64,000 bases of DNA from a virus, in the IMG/VR virus record IMGVR_UViG_3300005935_005043, positions 1-64,000 of that record; one strand, given 5' to 3'. The notes under the pieces are model-generated. The model searched no databases and had not been told where the DNA came from. It worked only from the letters and a program-made list of their open reading frames with translations. This document shows positions 39,659 to 49,063 of this stretch, piece after piece. The position numbers and the translations under genes are program-made. Position 1 is the stretch's first letter. Each line of letters begins with the position of its first letter.

Positions 39659-42600
39659 GAGAATAAAATTAGAGCTATCTCAACCCGAGAAAATATCCCC
39701 CTCTATTATGAAGTTTATAGGGGCGGATGCTATTACTACCCCCGATCTTTATCCTAATATAGTAGCAATGGAAATGCCTTTAGTTAATTTTTTACATTTG
39801 GTAAAATTGGCTAAGGGGGCTAAACCTAAAGACATTGCTTCCGGTCCTTATTTAATCGTTAATAGGGACAATATTATATTTACTGGGAATAAGTCAAAGC
39901 AGGAAGCTTATCAAGACTATATCAGAGCGGTAGATATTATATCTCAAAGGGCAGATGAAGATTTGCCTCGTGGTATGATAAAGCGAACTGCAATGATAGT
40001 CGCTAAATATAATCTTCCGGCATTTCTAATTAGTCGTTTCGGTATAAAGAGGAAATGCTATGCGCACGCTTCTTACTTAGTAGATGAGAATAAGTTCAGC
40101 GTTGTCCCTGAATACTTTATTCGCTTTGGCGTTATAAATATGTTGGGGCAGTTTGTAGGAGAGTTTGAGAAAACTGTCTTACATGAATTTGGGCATACGA
40201 TATGGTACCAGTTGCTTGACGATGAAATGAAAAGAGAGTGGGAGAGGATAGCGCCTGCGTTCCTCGATACGGACGCTGTGTTGGCGTCTGAGCGGAAGGA
40301 AGACTACTACCGGTCCACCAGTGCTAATCTGGCCGGAGAAGCTATTGAGAGCGATTTCTACACAAATAGAACGGCTCCCTTTGTTAGTGATTATGCAAGG
40401 TTTAACATACGAGATGACTTTGCAGAGAGCTTTGCATTTTATAAGATAGCGCCTGTGCAGTTTAATAAGAAGTTCCCTCGAAGATATAAGTTCTTTCAAG
40501 TGATTGAAAAAGATATAATGCCAAAGAAGGGAGATGTATTTAAGAAGTCCAATAAAGAGGTTATAAATGTTGATACTGGAGAGGAATATAAAGTAACTCC
40601 ATTTGTGGATGTCCTTTTGCAACATAATAAACATCGGAGGCAGTTAGCAAGCAAATTAGAGAGAGACATTCGTTTATTCGTGAGAGAGCAAGGGCTTGGA
40701 ATAAACTCTATAAAGACAATTGTTATATATGATGATTATTCAAAGAGTGCTAATGGGTTGCCTGAGCTTATTAAGTCAATAATATGGTTGCCTGGATTAA
40801 ATGAAAAGAAAAAAGATAGATGGAGCTACAGTTCTCATTTTACTATTTTTAGGGATAAAGAAGATTTTGAGAAAGAAGTATTCAGGGCTCTTGATTTGGG
40901 GACATTCCTTAGCCCTAAAGCACTTGTAGTTGAGAAAGCTGGAGAGTCTACGAAGTCTGAACTTTATGGGATGTTGCCCGCTGTGAAGGTAGGGAGGCAA
41001 GTATATTCCGGGGATTCTACCGATATGCACTACCACATTATAAGAGATTATGGTTTATATGGGAGGCTTTTTTATGCAAAAGGTTTACGGGCGATAGAAG
41101 GGTTTATCTTAAGGACAGGCCGTTTTATTACAAGACCTCAGGCAGAGAAAATGGATAGAGATTTTGTTTTACGGGATGATAAAGAAAGATTTAATGCGTA
41201 TTTTGATTTCCCTCCAGGTGAAGGGTTTGGGAAATTTTCTAAAGCCAAGACAAGGTTGACAAGAAAAGACCTTATGGGGATGAGACCTGCTGTTAAGATG
41301 GGAAGGAAGATATATACCGGTGGGCCGCTTGACCTTCATCACGATATTGCAGTAAGATATGGCTTGAGAGACCCTTCATGGCGGGGGTTTGTATTGCCTA
41401 CGGGAAGATTTATTACTTACCGTGAGGCTAAAAAGGCTGATGCGGATTACCTAATGGAAGATGAGGTTAAGCGCGTTGTCGCTTGGAGTGAAAAACACAA
41501 ATTTTCTAAGTCAAGAAAGAAGATTACAGAAAAAGACCTAATAGGTATGAGGCCAGCTATTAAAGTTGGAAGGAAGATATACCTTGGAGGCCAATATGAT
41601 TTTCATATAGATATTTGCATAAAATATGGACTATTAAGGGGGGTTAAGAAGGAATATGGGTATGTATTACTTACGGGAAGATTTGTTTCAGCAAAAGATG
41701 CCAGAGGGATTGATGAAGAATATGTTGATGAGGACGAATTAAGAAGGGTAAGAATTTCTAGGAGATGGGGTAAATTATCCAAGCGTAAGAAACCTGAAAA
41801 AGATATTAAGTTTAAGAAACCTAAAGAAGTAGCTTATGTTTCAGGGAAATATCGTTTTGGTATGGATCAGTATCATTCATTCCGTATAAAGTTTGGAAAA
41901 CAGTGGTATGACATTGTGACCAAAGAAGGATTTCCGAATAAGGGGGCAACGAAGGCATTATTTGTAAAATCGAATCCTCCTAAATCTGGGAAGGTGAATG
42001 TGGGGGGAAGAAAAGGGCAGTATACGAGGACGAAATTAGGGCTTGCAGAAGTAGAACGATGGGGATGGAGAAAAATATTTAGGGTATTAGGAGGGGCCTA
42101 CAAGGGAAGGTATATTGCTGCCGGGAAACAATTGAGGCGCATAGAAGAGCCCGCTTTTACCGCTAAATATCTTCCGATAAGACCTAAGGGCATTCCTACG
42201 AAGAGGATGATTGCGGATAAACGCTATGAAATGATCCCTGAATCGGGAGGGCAACATGTTTATATTTATACGACGCCTACTCAAAATCGTATTATCTCTT
42301 ATAAAAAGAATAAGAAAACAGGGAAGTACATAGATAAGACTAATTATCTTAGTGCCGTAAGAGATTATTCATTACCCGTTGGGAATGTTATTGAAGCTCA
42401 GGTTTTCTCAAGAGATGCTAATACAACGAGAAAGGTGTTTGGAACCAACCTTGTTAGAAGCAGGGTAGCCCAGAGAGAGTTAGGGATGCCAAAGGTAATG
42501 GCTACTGACATCATTCAGTATGCCGGGAGAGATGTTCGCTCTCTTCCCTATCAGACCAGAAAAGCTTTATTGAAGAAAGTAGTCCCGGATTATAAGTATT

Positions 42601-42746
42601 TATTTAAAGCTCCAAGTTGGAGAGCGGATAAGGTTAGAAAATTAAAAGAACTTAAGAAAATTGGTTGGAATAGAGTTGTTTTTAAAGATCGCTTAAGGCC
42701 GTTATCCAGAAGAGATGTTTCGTATTGGGACTTTAGCGAAAAGTGA
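39651..42746 (+). CDS. Zincin with three H/GRF repeats and a ligase-like C-terminal region
   Basis: This 1031-residue protein has a zincin motif LHEFGH (H178, E179, H182) with a likely third ligand in DDFAESFAF (E259). Three tandem modules begin near residues 441, 544 and 633 (for example PAVKMGRKIYTGG, LHHDIAVRYG, GFVLPTGRFIT). Residues 850-990 resemble the adenylation domain of ATP-dependent DNA ligases (HVYIYT, NVIEAQVFSRD, TDIIQYAGRDVRSLPY then TRKALLKK), but the catalytic K-x-D-G is not seen, so it would be inactive. It overlaps the portal stop. The zincin is well supported; the ligase-like reading is tentative. It may process virion or host proteins. Confidence 0.75.
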   Translation: MGKRIKLELSQPEKISPSIMKFIGADAITTPDLYPNIVAMEMPLVNFLHLVKLAKGAKPKDIASGPYLIVNRDNIIFTGNKSKQEAYQDYIRAVDIISQRADEDLPRGMIKRTAMIVAKYNLPAFLISRFGIKRKCYAHASYLVDENKFSVVPEYFIRFGVINMLGQFVGEFEKTVLHEFGHTIWYQLLDDEMKREWERIAPAFLDTDAVLASERKEDYYRSTSANLAGEAIESDFYTNRTAPFVSDYARFNIRDDFAESFAFYKIAPVQFNKKFPRRYKFFQVIEKDIMPKKGDVFKKSNKEVINVDTGEEYKVTPFVDVLLQHNKHRRQLASKLERDIRLFVREQGLGINSIKTIVIYDDYSKSANGLPELIKSIIWLPGLNEKKKDRWSYSSHFTIFRDKEDFEKEVFRALDLGTFLSPKALVVEKAGESTKSELYGMLPAVKVGRQVYSGDSTDMHYHIIRDYGLYGRLFYAKGLRAIEGFILRTGRFITRPQAEKMDRDFVLRDDKERFNAYFDFPPGEGFGKFSKAKTRLTRKDLMGMRPAVKMGRKIYTGGPLDLHHDIAVRYGLRDPSWRGFVLPTGRFITYREAKKADADYLMEDEVKRVVAWSEKHKFSKSRKKITEKDLIGMRPAIKVGRKIYLGGQYDFHIDICIKYGLLRGVKKEYGYVLLTGRFVSAKDARGIDEEYVDEDELRRVRISRRWGKLSKRKKPEKDIKFKKPKEVAYVSGKYRFGMDQYHSFRIKFGKQWYDIVTKEGFPNKGATKALFVKSNPPKSGKVNVGGRKGQYTRTKLGLAEVERWGWRKIFRVLGGAYKGRYIAAGKQLRRIEEPAFTAKYLPIRPKGIPTKRMIADKRYEMIPESGGQHVYIYTTPTQNRIISYKKNKKTGKYIDKTNYLSAVRDYSLPVGNVIEAQVFSRDANTTRKVFGTNLVRSRVAQRELGMPKVMATDIIQYAGRDVRSLPYQTRKALLKKVVPDYKYLFKAPSWRADKVRKLKELKKIGWNRVVFKDRLRPLSRRDVSYWDFSEK

Positions 42747-42799
42747 ATGGCTAAACAGTTTCTCCCATCAGGTCGATAATATAAACGTGGAGGTATGAT

Positions 42800-43069
42800 A
42801 TGGGCGCTCCAAGAGATGCAGACATTAAACAAAAAGATACTGATCCTATTAGGGTTGAGCAAACGGGAGAGCATGATGCCGTTTGTGAACATGAAGATGG
42901 GTCTGAATTTGAATTTACGTTCCCAGGAAAGTTTCCTTCTGAAATAAAAAACAGTAAAGGGAACCCCGGAAAATCTAAACTATTTAGTGGCATTGGAGAA
43001 GGGGACTTAGGAGGCTTTGCGGGGAAGAAAACTTTTGTATTAAGAGGGGGAGAATTGGTTGAAGCGTAA
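42800..43069 (+). CDS. Hypothetical 89-residue protein
   Basis: This small acidic protein starts after GTGGAGG and has a glycine-rich C-terminal half. The middle is strand-like (SEFEFTFPGKFPSEIK). It lies between the large zincin and the prohead protease; a minor head component is possible. No family is recognised. Confidence 0.6.
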   Translation: MGAPRDADIKQKDTDPIRVEQTGEHDAVCEHEDGSEFEFTFPGKFPSEIKNSKGNPGKSKLFSGIGEGDLGGFAGKKTFVLRGGELVEA

Positions 43070-43101
43070 CTATCGGGATATTTTGCACAGGAAGGGAATA
43101 T

Positions 43102-44832
43102 ATGGAAGTTATTAAGAGCTATAGAGCCCCAGCAGGCGCAGGACAAGAATTCAAACAATTTGTTCCAATTACAAAAGTAGATGATGAAAAGCATATGGTT
43201 TTCGGGGTAGCCACTGCTGATGGTCTTGATGAACAAGATGAGGTTGTTGAATGGGAAGCGACTAAGGAAGCGGTTCCTGAGTTTAAGAAGTGGCGCAACC
43301 TTAGAGAAATGCACCAGAATAAAGCTGTTGGCACAATCCCAGAACTTCAAATTAATGATACTGAGAGGTCATTAGAAATTGGAGCCCACGTTGTTGATGG
43401 TGAAGCATGGAATAAGGTTAAAGAGGGGGTTTATAAAGGATTTAGTATTGGAGGGAAGGCCCTCGATAAAGTGAAGGAATATAGCAATAAGTTTAATAAG
43501 ACAATTAGTCGTGTAACTAAATATCTTTTAAATGAAATTTCTCTTGTAGATCGTCCTGCACATCCGAAATGTGTTTTTACAATGATGAAGCGTGGTAATG
43601 ATGATCTTATTACGCAAGATATTTTACAGCATGAGATTGTGCAGAAATCTAAAGTTCTTACTAGTCTATTGGCGAAAGTAATGTCTGATGAGGCTATTGC
43701 AGAGCTACCTAATAACAAATTTGCACTTGTTAAGAGGTATAAGAGGGATGACGGAATACACGAGGAGTGTATTTTACCTATTCCAGATAAAGTTCATGCA
43801 ATGAGCGCGCTACAGTTCTTAGGGAAAATGGGTCTTACCGAGTCTGAACAGAAAAAAGCTCATGGGCGAATTATAAAAGTCCTGGGTGCTAGTCACGATC
43901 CGTTGAATTGTTCGTATTGTGTTAAACAAAGAGTTAGAAGTACTGGCTTAAGTAAGGAGGAGTTGATGAAACGTAATGATGTAGCTCGGGCAAAGAAGAT
44001 TTTACAGCAAATTGCTTCAAGCGAAGAGAGTGAAGCTTCTGTGCCCAATGAAGATTATGTGATTGAAGACGAGCCTCTGGCTGAGGCGACTGAACATGAG
44101 CCTGACACAACTGAAGAGGATACTCGATTTGTTCAGGAAAGCGAGGAAGGGGATAGTGACGAAGGGCTCTTCGATGATGTTGATGATCTAACGGGTGAAG
44201 CTGATGACAGTCTGCTTGACCGTTATGATGTTGACGATGCGAGAAGCGACGAAGAGTATGAAGATGATGGGGTGAACAGGCTTTTAGATGCCCTTGAGGA
44301 GGAACTGGAGGGCGAGGAGTCCTCAACTGTTGGGAAATCTTGTGCTTATTGTGGAACTACCTTGAAACTTCTTCATTCTGGGCAGTTTCAGAAAAATGAG
44401 GCAACCTGTCCTGGATGTGGTCAGTTGTACAAGCTGAAGACAGGGCAGTATAGCGAAGTAAGTTCTCCGGCGTCGCTGAGGAAAAAAGGTAATGCTAATT
44501 CTATGATGATTAGAAAGTTTGGCGATATTCTTGAGGTCCAAACTGGTTTAGCTGATGCTGTTGCCGCTTTGTCGGAGAAAATTGATGCTATTGAAGGGGC
44601 TCCTGGTCCTCGTAAGGGGGCTGAGGATACAAGGCAGAAAAGACCTATGAATAAGAGTAGCATTGATGGGTCTGAGGACGATGTTAATAAGTCTCAAACT
44701 CCCTCTCCGGCAGAGATTCAAAAGGCAGTTGGTATTAGGCAAAAGATTAATGCAGGAGAAGCCGTTCCTGTTGCGGACAGAACATTTGCAGAAGATGTCT
44801 TAGACAGGAAAATTAAGGCTAAGGTTACGTAA
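43102..44832 (+). CDS. Prohead protease (XkdF-like) fused to an acidic scaffold-like region and zinc ribbon
   Basis: Residues 1-170 of this 576-residue protein match phage prohead serine proteases of the XkdF/S78 type: LREMHQNKAVG with catalytic H71, YKGFSIGGK with S115, and LLNEISLVDRPAHP. Residues 300-410 are highly acidic and disordered, with an EEYEDDG patch. A zinc ribbon follows (CAYCGTTL from C414, later CPGCGQLY), then a helical C-terminus. Protease and scaffold in one chain would let the scaffold be delivered and removed during capsid maturation. It sits directly before the major capsid gene. Confidence 0.85.
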   Translation: MEVIKSYRAPAGAGQEFKQFVPITKVDDEKHMVFGVATADGLDEQDEVVEWEATKEAVPEFKKWRNLREMHQNKAVGTIPELQINDTERSLEIGAHVVDGEAWNKVKEGVYKGFSIGGKALDKVKEYSNKFNKTISRVTKYLLNEISLVDRPAHPKCVFTMMKRGNDDLITQDILQHEIVQKSKVLTSLLAKVMSDEAIAELPNNKFALVKRYKRDDGIHEECILPIPDKVHAMSALQFLGKMGLTESEQKKAHGRIIKVLGASHDPLNCSYCVKQRVRSTGLSKEELMKRNDVARAKKILQQIASSEESEASVPNEDYVIEDEPLAEATEHEPDTTEEDTRFVQESEEGDSDEGLFDDVDDLTGEADDSLLDRYDVDDARSDEEYEDDGVNRLLDALEEELEGEESSTVGKSCAYCGTTLKLLHSGQFQKNEATCPGCGQLYKLKTGQYSEVSSPASLRKKGNANSMMIRKFGDILEVQTGLADAVAALSEKIDAIEGAPGPRKGAEDTRQKRPMNKSSIDGSEDDVNKSQTPSPAEIQKAVGIRQKINAGEAVPVADRTFAEDVLDRKIKAKVT

Positions 44833-44965
44833 TATATTGATCTGAGAAAGATTAATATTACATTGCGAATATAATGCGGAATATCGGGATTCGGTTATAT
44901 TCTTCCAGGGGCGTAGAAACCCCGTGCGTTCTTTGACAACTTTATTGACAGTAAGGAGGTATGTT
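44833..44965 (+). promoter_or_regulatory. 133-base leader of the major capsid gene
   Basis: This is one of the few real gaps. It holds a TATAAT at 44870-44875 with no good -35 box, a small GGGG/CCCC hairpin near 44918-44932, and two TTGACA copies (44933, 44945). A strong AAGGAGG at 44953 precedes the ATG. A capsid promoter or stabilising leader is likely, but its exact elements cannot be fixed by eye. Confidence 0.35.
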
Positions 44966-45991
44966 ATGAATACTGGTAGTCCTCTTTCAGTTGGGATGAC
45001 TGATCCCCTGGAAGTGCAGAAGGTCGTTAGTGATTTGCAGAAGGCGATATCGTCCACTGCTGTTACCGGCCTAATGTTGGTAAGAGAAGACCTTCAGGAC
45101 GAAATGGCTCTTGCACTGCCTACCGATACTCCGATTAGAAATCGTTTACGTCGATTTCCGGGTAACGGTGATGCGCACGCTTGGTATCAGCTAACCGCCA
45201 CGGTTCACGCCGAAGGTAGGTTTGCTGGGACTGGGCCTCATGCAGGCTTTTTCGCGGCTGGAGGCTTACCTACGGCTGTCCAGGCTAGTTACAGGTATAT
45301 GAGTGCTCCCTACGTTTCACTCGGTGATATTGCGCAAGTTACGTTTTTCGCTCAGATGGCGGGTAAGAGTTATGCAGATAATAAGGCTCGCCAGGTGAAG
45401 ATGAAAATGCTCAATGTTGGCCTAATGGAGGAGTGGGCGATCATCAATGGGAATAGCACTTATGATACTGGCTTGGAGTTTGATGGTTTTAATCGTCTTA
45501 TTACTACTAATACGACGGACATGGCAAACGCACCGATTACCTTAAGTGCTGTGTCAACGACGGCTCGGTTAGTTGCGAATCTTGGTGGGAAACCGCAGTT
45601 TCTTGCGTTTTCTTTTCGTGATAAGCAAAACTTTTCTGAGTTAGTGTTGACGGGCTATTATAGGCTCTTTCAACAGCAAGGGGGTGGGTTGGCTGATGTT
45701 CCGTCTGGTATTTCTGTGAACCGCTGGATTTGCGATTTTGGGATCATTGATATTATTGGAAGCAGGTTTATATATCCGGCAACCGGGTATACTTCTAATA
45801 ATGCGTATCTTATTGACGATGCAACGATTACGGATGACGGTAATGCCGTAGCGATGGTTGATTTGATGCCGGTGTCTTCAATTGATCTTGCAATCGTTAA
45901 TACCAGCTATCGGACTCTGGTTGCAGAGTTCTCAGTTTTAATGATGACCGTTGAAGTCTTTCAGGCTAAGATCATCAATATTGGAGCGTAA
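44966..45991 (+). CDS. Major capsid protein
   Basis: This 341-residue protein shows features of HK97-fold capsid proteins of large phages. The N-terminal arm (LMLVREDLQDEMALALPTD) is followed by TPIRNRLRRFPG, then AHAWYQLTA, a glycine-rich E-loop-like segment (RFAGTGPHAGFFAAGG) and NVGLMEEWAIINGN. It forms the head shell. The ATG at 44966 has the best ribosome-binding site in the region (GTAAGGAGGT); an upstream in-frame start would run through that site. Position after protease and before a terminator supports high expression. Confidence 0.9.
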   Translation: MNTGSPLSVGMTDPLEVQKVVSDLQKAISSTAVTGLMLVREDLQDEMALALPTDTPIRNRLRRFPGNGDAHAWYQLTATVHAEGRFAGTGPHAGFFAAGGLPTAVQASYRYMSAPYVSLGDIAQVTFFAQMAGKSYADNKARQVKMKMLNVGLMEEWAIINGNSTYDTGLEFDGFNRLITTNTTDMANAPITLSAVSTTARLVANLGGKPQFLAFSFRDKQNFSELVLTGYYRLFQQQGGGLADVPSGISVNRWICDFGIIDIIGSRFIYPATGYTSNNAYLIDDATITDDGNAVAMVDLMPVSSIDLAIVNTSYRTLVAEFSVLMMTVEVFQAKIINIGA

Positions 45992-46029
45992 TAGAGCGAC
46001 CCAATAAGGCTTGAAAGAAGATTGTTTAT

Positions 46030-46064
46030 AAAGAAGGTTTTTCGGGACACCTTTTTTATTTTTT
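46030..46064 (+). terminator. Intrinsic terminator after the major capsid gene
   Basis: AAAGAAGGT (46030-46038) pairs with ACCTTTTTT (46049-46057) around the loop TTTTCGGGAC, allowing one G-T pair. A T-rich tail continues to 46064. The position 40 bases after the capsid stop is as expected. Confidence 0.75.
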
Positions 46065-46089
46065 ACATTGATTTATTCGGAGTATTTTA

Positions 46090-47106
46090 ATGAAAATATA
46101 TTCACTCTGGGAAAATGGGGTTACGATTATTCGTGGTAAGAGTTTTGAGTTTACCAATCATATATGCTATGTACCAGACGAATATATTTTTGATTTCTTG
46201 GTTGGTGGCCAGTATACATTCCTATTAAAAAATCCAAAACCATTAATAGAAGCTAAAAGAGGTCTTTTTATACGAGATATAGGACTTGGAGATATTCTTC
46301 TTTGCACCCCTCTTCTTAGAGAAGTAAAGAAAATAAATCCTGCCATTAAATTAGATTTTATGGTTCGTGATAGGTATAAAGAGTTATTTAATGGAAATCC
46401 TCTTGTCAATAAAGTAATTGCGATGAAAGACATTTCTACCGATTTATTAAATGAATATCAGTGGTTTATTAAATTAAATCAAATAGAGTTTGTTGTCGGG
46501 AAACATGAAAGCGAACATCGAGTAGATATTTTTGCAAGTTGTATCCCTGAAATAAAGTTGCCGATTAAAGATAAGTCTCTTATATACAACGTAGCAGAAG
46601 AAGAAAAGGAGTGGGTAAGAGGATACATTAAGACCCGTAGAAGTGTTGTTGGCGTGGTGTTGAGAACAACTTGTGACAACAGAAACTTAAAATATTCTGT
46701 TATTAGCGACATTGTTAAGGCTCTTTGTAAAAAAGGTATATTATGTTTGTTGATAGATCATCAACAACAGCAATCTATGTCTCCTGTAGATGGTTGCCTG
46801 GACTTAACTGGAAAATTAACAGTGCGTCAGTTGGGCGCTGTGATAGATAGGTGCGACGTATTATTTACTCCTGATACCGGGACTTTTCATTTAGCGTCCG
46901 CAATTCCTGGAGTAAAAATAGTTAGTTATTTTGGGGCTATCGATTCTTTATTAAGAATTACTGCCCCTGAGAGGACTAAAGTTATTTATAAAGAAATTGA
47001 ATGTTACCCGTGTAATTCTTATTCATGTAAAAACCCAAGATGTATATGGGAGATTCCAGCAGAGACATACGTTAATTCAATCTTAGGTAGCTTAAAGGAG
47101 AAATAA
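46090..47106 (+). CDS. Glycosyltransferase family 9 (heptosyltransferase-like)
   Basis: This 338-residue protein has the GT9 layout: an N-terminal IRDIGLGDILLCTPLLREV loop and a C-terminal nucleotide-sugar site, LFTPDTGTFHLASAIPGVK then FGAIDSL. A cysteine-containing CYPCNSYSC follows, as in many heptosyltransferases. GT9 enzymes add heptose or related sugars to LPS or proteins. It starts the glycan block after the capsid terminator. The target may be the host surface or virion proteins; sequence does not decide. Confidence 0.85.
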   Translation: MKIYSLWENGVTIIRGKSFEFTNHICYVPDEYIFDFLVGGQYTFLLKNPKPLIEAKRGLFIRDIGLGDILLCTPLLREVKKINPAIKLDFMVRDRYKELFNGNPLVNKVIAMKDISTDLLNEYQWFIKLNQIEFVVGKHESEHRVDIFASCIPEIKLPIKDKSLIYNVAEEEKEWVRGYIKTRRSVVGVVLRTTCDNRNLKYSVISDIVKALCKKGILCLLIDHQQQQSMSPVDGCLDLTGKLTVRQLGAVIDRCDVLFTPDTGTFHLASAIPGVKIVSYFGAIDSLLRITAPERTKVIYKEIECYPCNSYSCKNPRCIWEIPAETYVNSILGSLKEK

Positions 47107-47468
47107 TGCCCCCTGTGAAATCTGGACTTTGTGAGTCTCACAGTGAATTAGCGAGAGAAGTAACGGCAGTTTCTACATCACTGACATTTGTTCTTGGGAG
47201 GATACAAGAGGTAACAGAACGATTTTCAAATGATGTTGGCAGCATAGCTGATAAGATGGGCGTTATCGAAAGAAATTTTGCTAGAGAGATGGAGAAGAGA
47301 GACGAGGCGCATGTAGCAACTATGGAGAGGCTATCTACCCTTGAGGTAAATAATTCCGTTAGTAGGGTAAAGCTTGCATTTATTGGGGCAATTGGAGGAT
47401 TGACTGCAAGCGGAATTGTTACCATTGTTGTTTTTATTTTTATTAAATCAATACTTAATGGGGCATAG
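47106..47468 (+). CDS. Coiled-coil protein with C-terminal membrane helix (XhlA/holin-like)
   Basis: In this 120-residue protein, residues 15-85 form a charged coiled coil (FSNDVGSIADKMGVIERNF, then REMEKRDEAHVATMERLSTL). A single C-terminal membrane helix follows (LAFIGAIGGLTASGIVTIVV). This is the plan of XhlA-type holin-associated proteins. It overlaps the GT9 stop (TAATG). No endolysin is visible nearby, so a lysis role is inferred only from architecture. Confidence 0.6.
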   Translation: MPPVKSGLCESHSELAREVTAVSTSLTFVLGRIQEVTERFSNDVGSIADKMGVIERNFAREMEKRDEAHVATMERLSTLEVNNSVSRVKLAFIGAIGGLTASGIVTIVVFIFIKSILNGA

Positions 47469-47470
47469 AA

Positions 47471-49063
47471 GTGAGAATTCGGGCACGCTCGGGACAGCGG
47501 AGCATTTTCCTTAACGGTAAATTTTATTCTATGGATGATCGCACTTTTATCACAGTAGATGATGAGGTGGGGGCTAAACTTCTATCTATTAATCCAGACA
47601 TATGTTTACATCGAGATAATTTACCAAAGGGAGTAGTGGCTCCTATATTGACGACAAAAGATTCTCCTATCTTTGTGGTTATTCCCACAAGAGGGAGAGC
47701 AGATCATTTAAGAAAAACCCTTAAAGAGGTTATAAGTCAAAATCCTGATGGAATTATTGTTATCAATGATGGAGCGCAAGATAATACGGATAGCGTTGTG
47801 GCCCTTCATGGGGATAAGGTTAGACTTATTAAGAACCCTGGCAGGCTTGGGATAAATGCCTCTCGTGGAGCGGGGAATGGATGTGTCCCAGACAATGGGA
47901 TTGTTGTTGAGCTTGATGACCATGATTTACTTTTACCAAATGCTTTAAATGCTATAAGAGAAGCGTTTTTTGATCCTTTTATTAACCTTGTATATGGGGA
48001 TTGTGAATTTTATGGAAAAGAAACTGGTAATTTTATTAAACCAGATTATATAAGTTGGCAATTGAGGGATGATACGTGTTATGCTACCGGAGTAAGGGCG
48101 TATAGAAAATTTGTATATAATGTTGCTGGAGGGTATCGAGTTGGAAGGATTGAGGAGCCCGCCGGAGATTATAATTTATTCCTTCGGATTGAGGCTTTAT
48201 CCGGGGGTGTTGGGATTAAGAGAATTCCTAAGAAACTTTCCATAGTAATGAAATCTGGTGATGGTGTGAATGTTGGATTACAAGACATTAACGCTGAGAA
48301 ATTTAGGGGATTAGCTAGAAGCGGAAAACTATTGGGCGTTTCTGAATTGCATGGTAAAAAATCTCCTATAAGTCTTACTATCGTGGTTGTTACCCATAAT
48401 TATGGGATGTATTTACCGAGAGCCCTTTCCAGTATTTTTTCACAGACGATGCTTCCTTCAAGAGTTATTGTTGTTGATGATTCTTCAGACAAAAAGGACA
48501 GCGCAAGAAATGTTGCAGCGATGTATCCTACTGAGTATATAAAGACTAACTTTAGGAATGGCAACAAAGCAAGAAATGTTGGGGCAAGGCGTTGTACCGA
48601 AGATGCCATATTATTCTTAGACGCTGATGATTGGTTGTTGCCCACATTCATAGAGACCTTTATGGATAGTATGAAAAAGACAGGTGTTGACGTAGTTTAT
48701 TCAAAATGGCATTCATTTAAGGACTCTAACGGTTCTTTTAAACTTATAGAAAACCATTATGATGGTGCCCACCCAAACCATCCTCGTGATGGCCAGCTTC
48801 TAAGGCACATGAATTATATTGCAATGCCAAGTTTGATTAGAATGTCTAAATTCCCTGGATTTGATAATGATATTTTAGTTGGGCAAGACTGGGATTTGTG
48901 GTGGGCAATGATGAGAAATGGGTGCAGTTTTGAGTTTATTCCAGAAGAAATGTTCTGTGTGTTTATTCACGAGAATTCTGTTTCACAGCAATCCGATCAT
49001 CTTAAAAAATTAGAAATAGTCAGGCAGAAAAACATTGCTTTAGATTTGAAAGGAAAAAAGTAA
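47471..49063 (+). CDS. Tandem-domain family 2 glycosyltransferase
   Basis: This 530-residue protein has two GT-A domains. Domain 1 (about 60-290) shows FVVIPTRGRADHL, IVINDGAQD and VELDDHD. Domain 2 (about 298-520) shows LTIVVVTHNYGMYL, VIVVDDSS and ILFLDADDWLL. Both DxD-type motifs are present, so both may be active. Residues 1-55 form a small extra N-terminal domain. It starts at GTG shortly after the holin-like gene and ends overlapping the next GT2 start. It likely builds or decorates a glycan. Confidence 0.85.
   Translation: MRIRARSGQRSIFLNGKFYSMDDRTFITVDDEVGAKLLSINPDICLHRDNLPKGVVAPILTTKDSPIFVVIPTRGRADHLRKTLKEVISQNPDGIIVINDGAQDNTDSVVALHGDKVRLIKNPGRLGINASRGAGNGCVPDNGIVVELDDHDLLLPNALNAIREAFFDPFINLVYGDCEFYGKETGNFIKPDYISWQLRDDTCYATGVRAYRKFVYNVAGGYRVGRIEEPAGDYNLFLRIEALSGGVGIKRIPKKLSIVMKSGDGVNVGLQDINAEKFRGLARSGKLLGVSELHGKKSPISLTIVVVTHNYGMYLPRALSSIFSQTMLPSRVIVVDDSSDKKDSARNVAAMYPTEYIKTNFRNGNKARNVGARRCTEDAILFLDADDWLLPTFIETFMDSMKKTGVDVVYSKWHSFKDSNGSFKLIENHYDGAHPNHPRDGQLLRHMNYIAMPSLIRMSKFPGFDNDILVGQDWDLWWAMMRNGCSFEFIPEEMFCVFIHENSVSQQSDHLKKLEIVRQKNIALDLKGKK

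Noticed and set aside
40240-40350. Slightly GC-richer patch inside the zincin gene
   Set aside because: Too short and without a frame, motif or boundary signal to call it a separate insertion.
44933-44950. Two TTGACA boxes before the major capsid gene as -35 elements
   Set aside because: No acceptable -10 lies 16-18 bases downstream; the sequence there is the ribosome-binding site and start codon.
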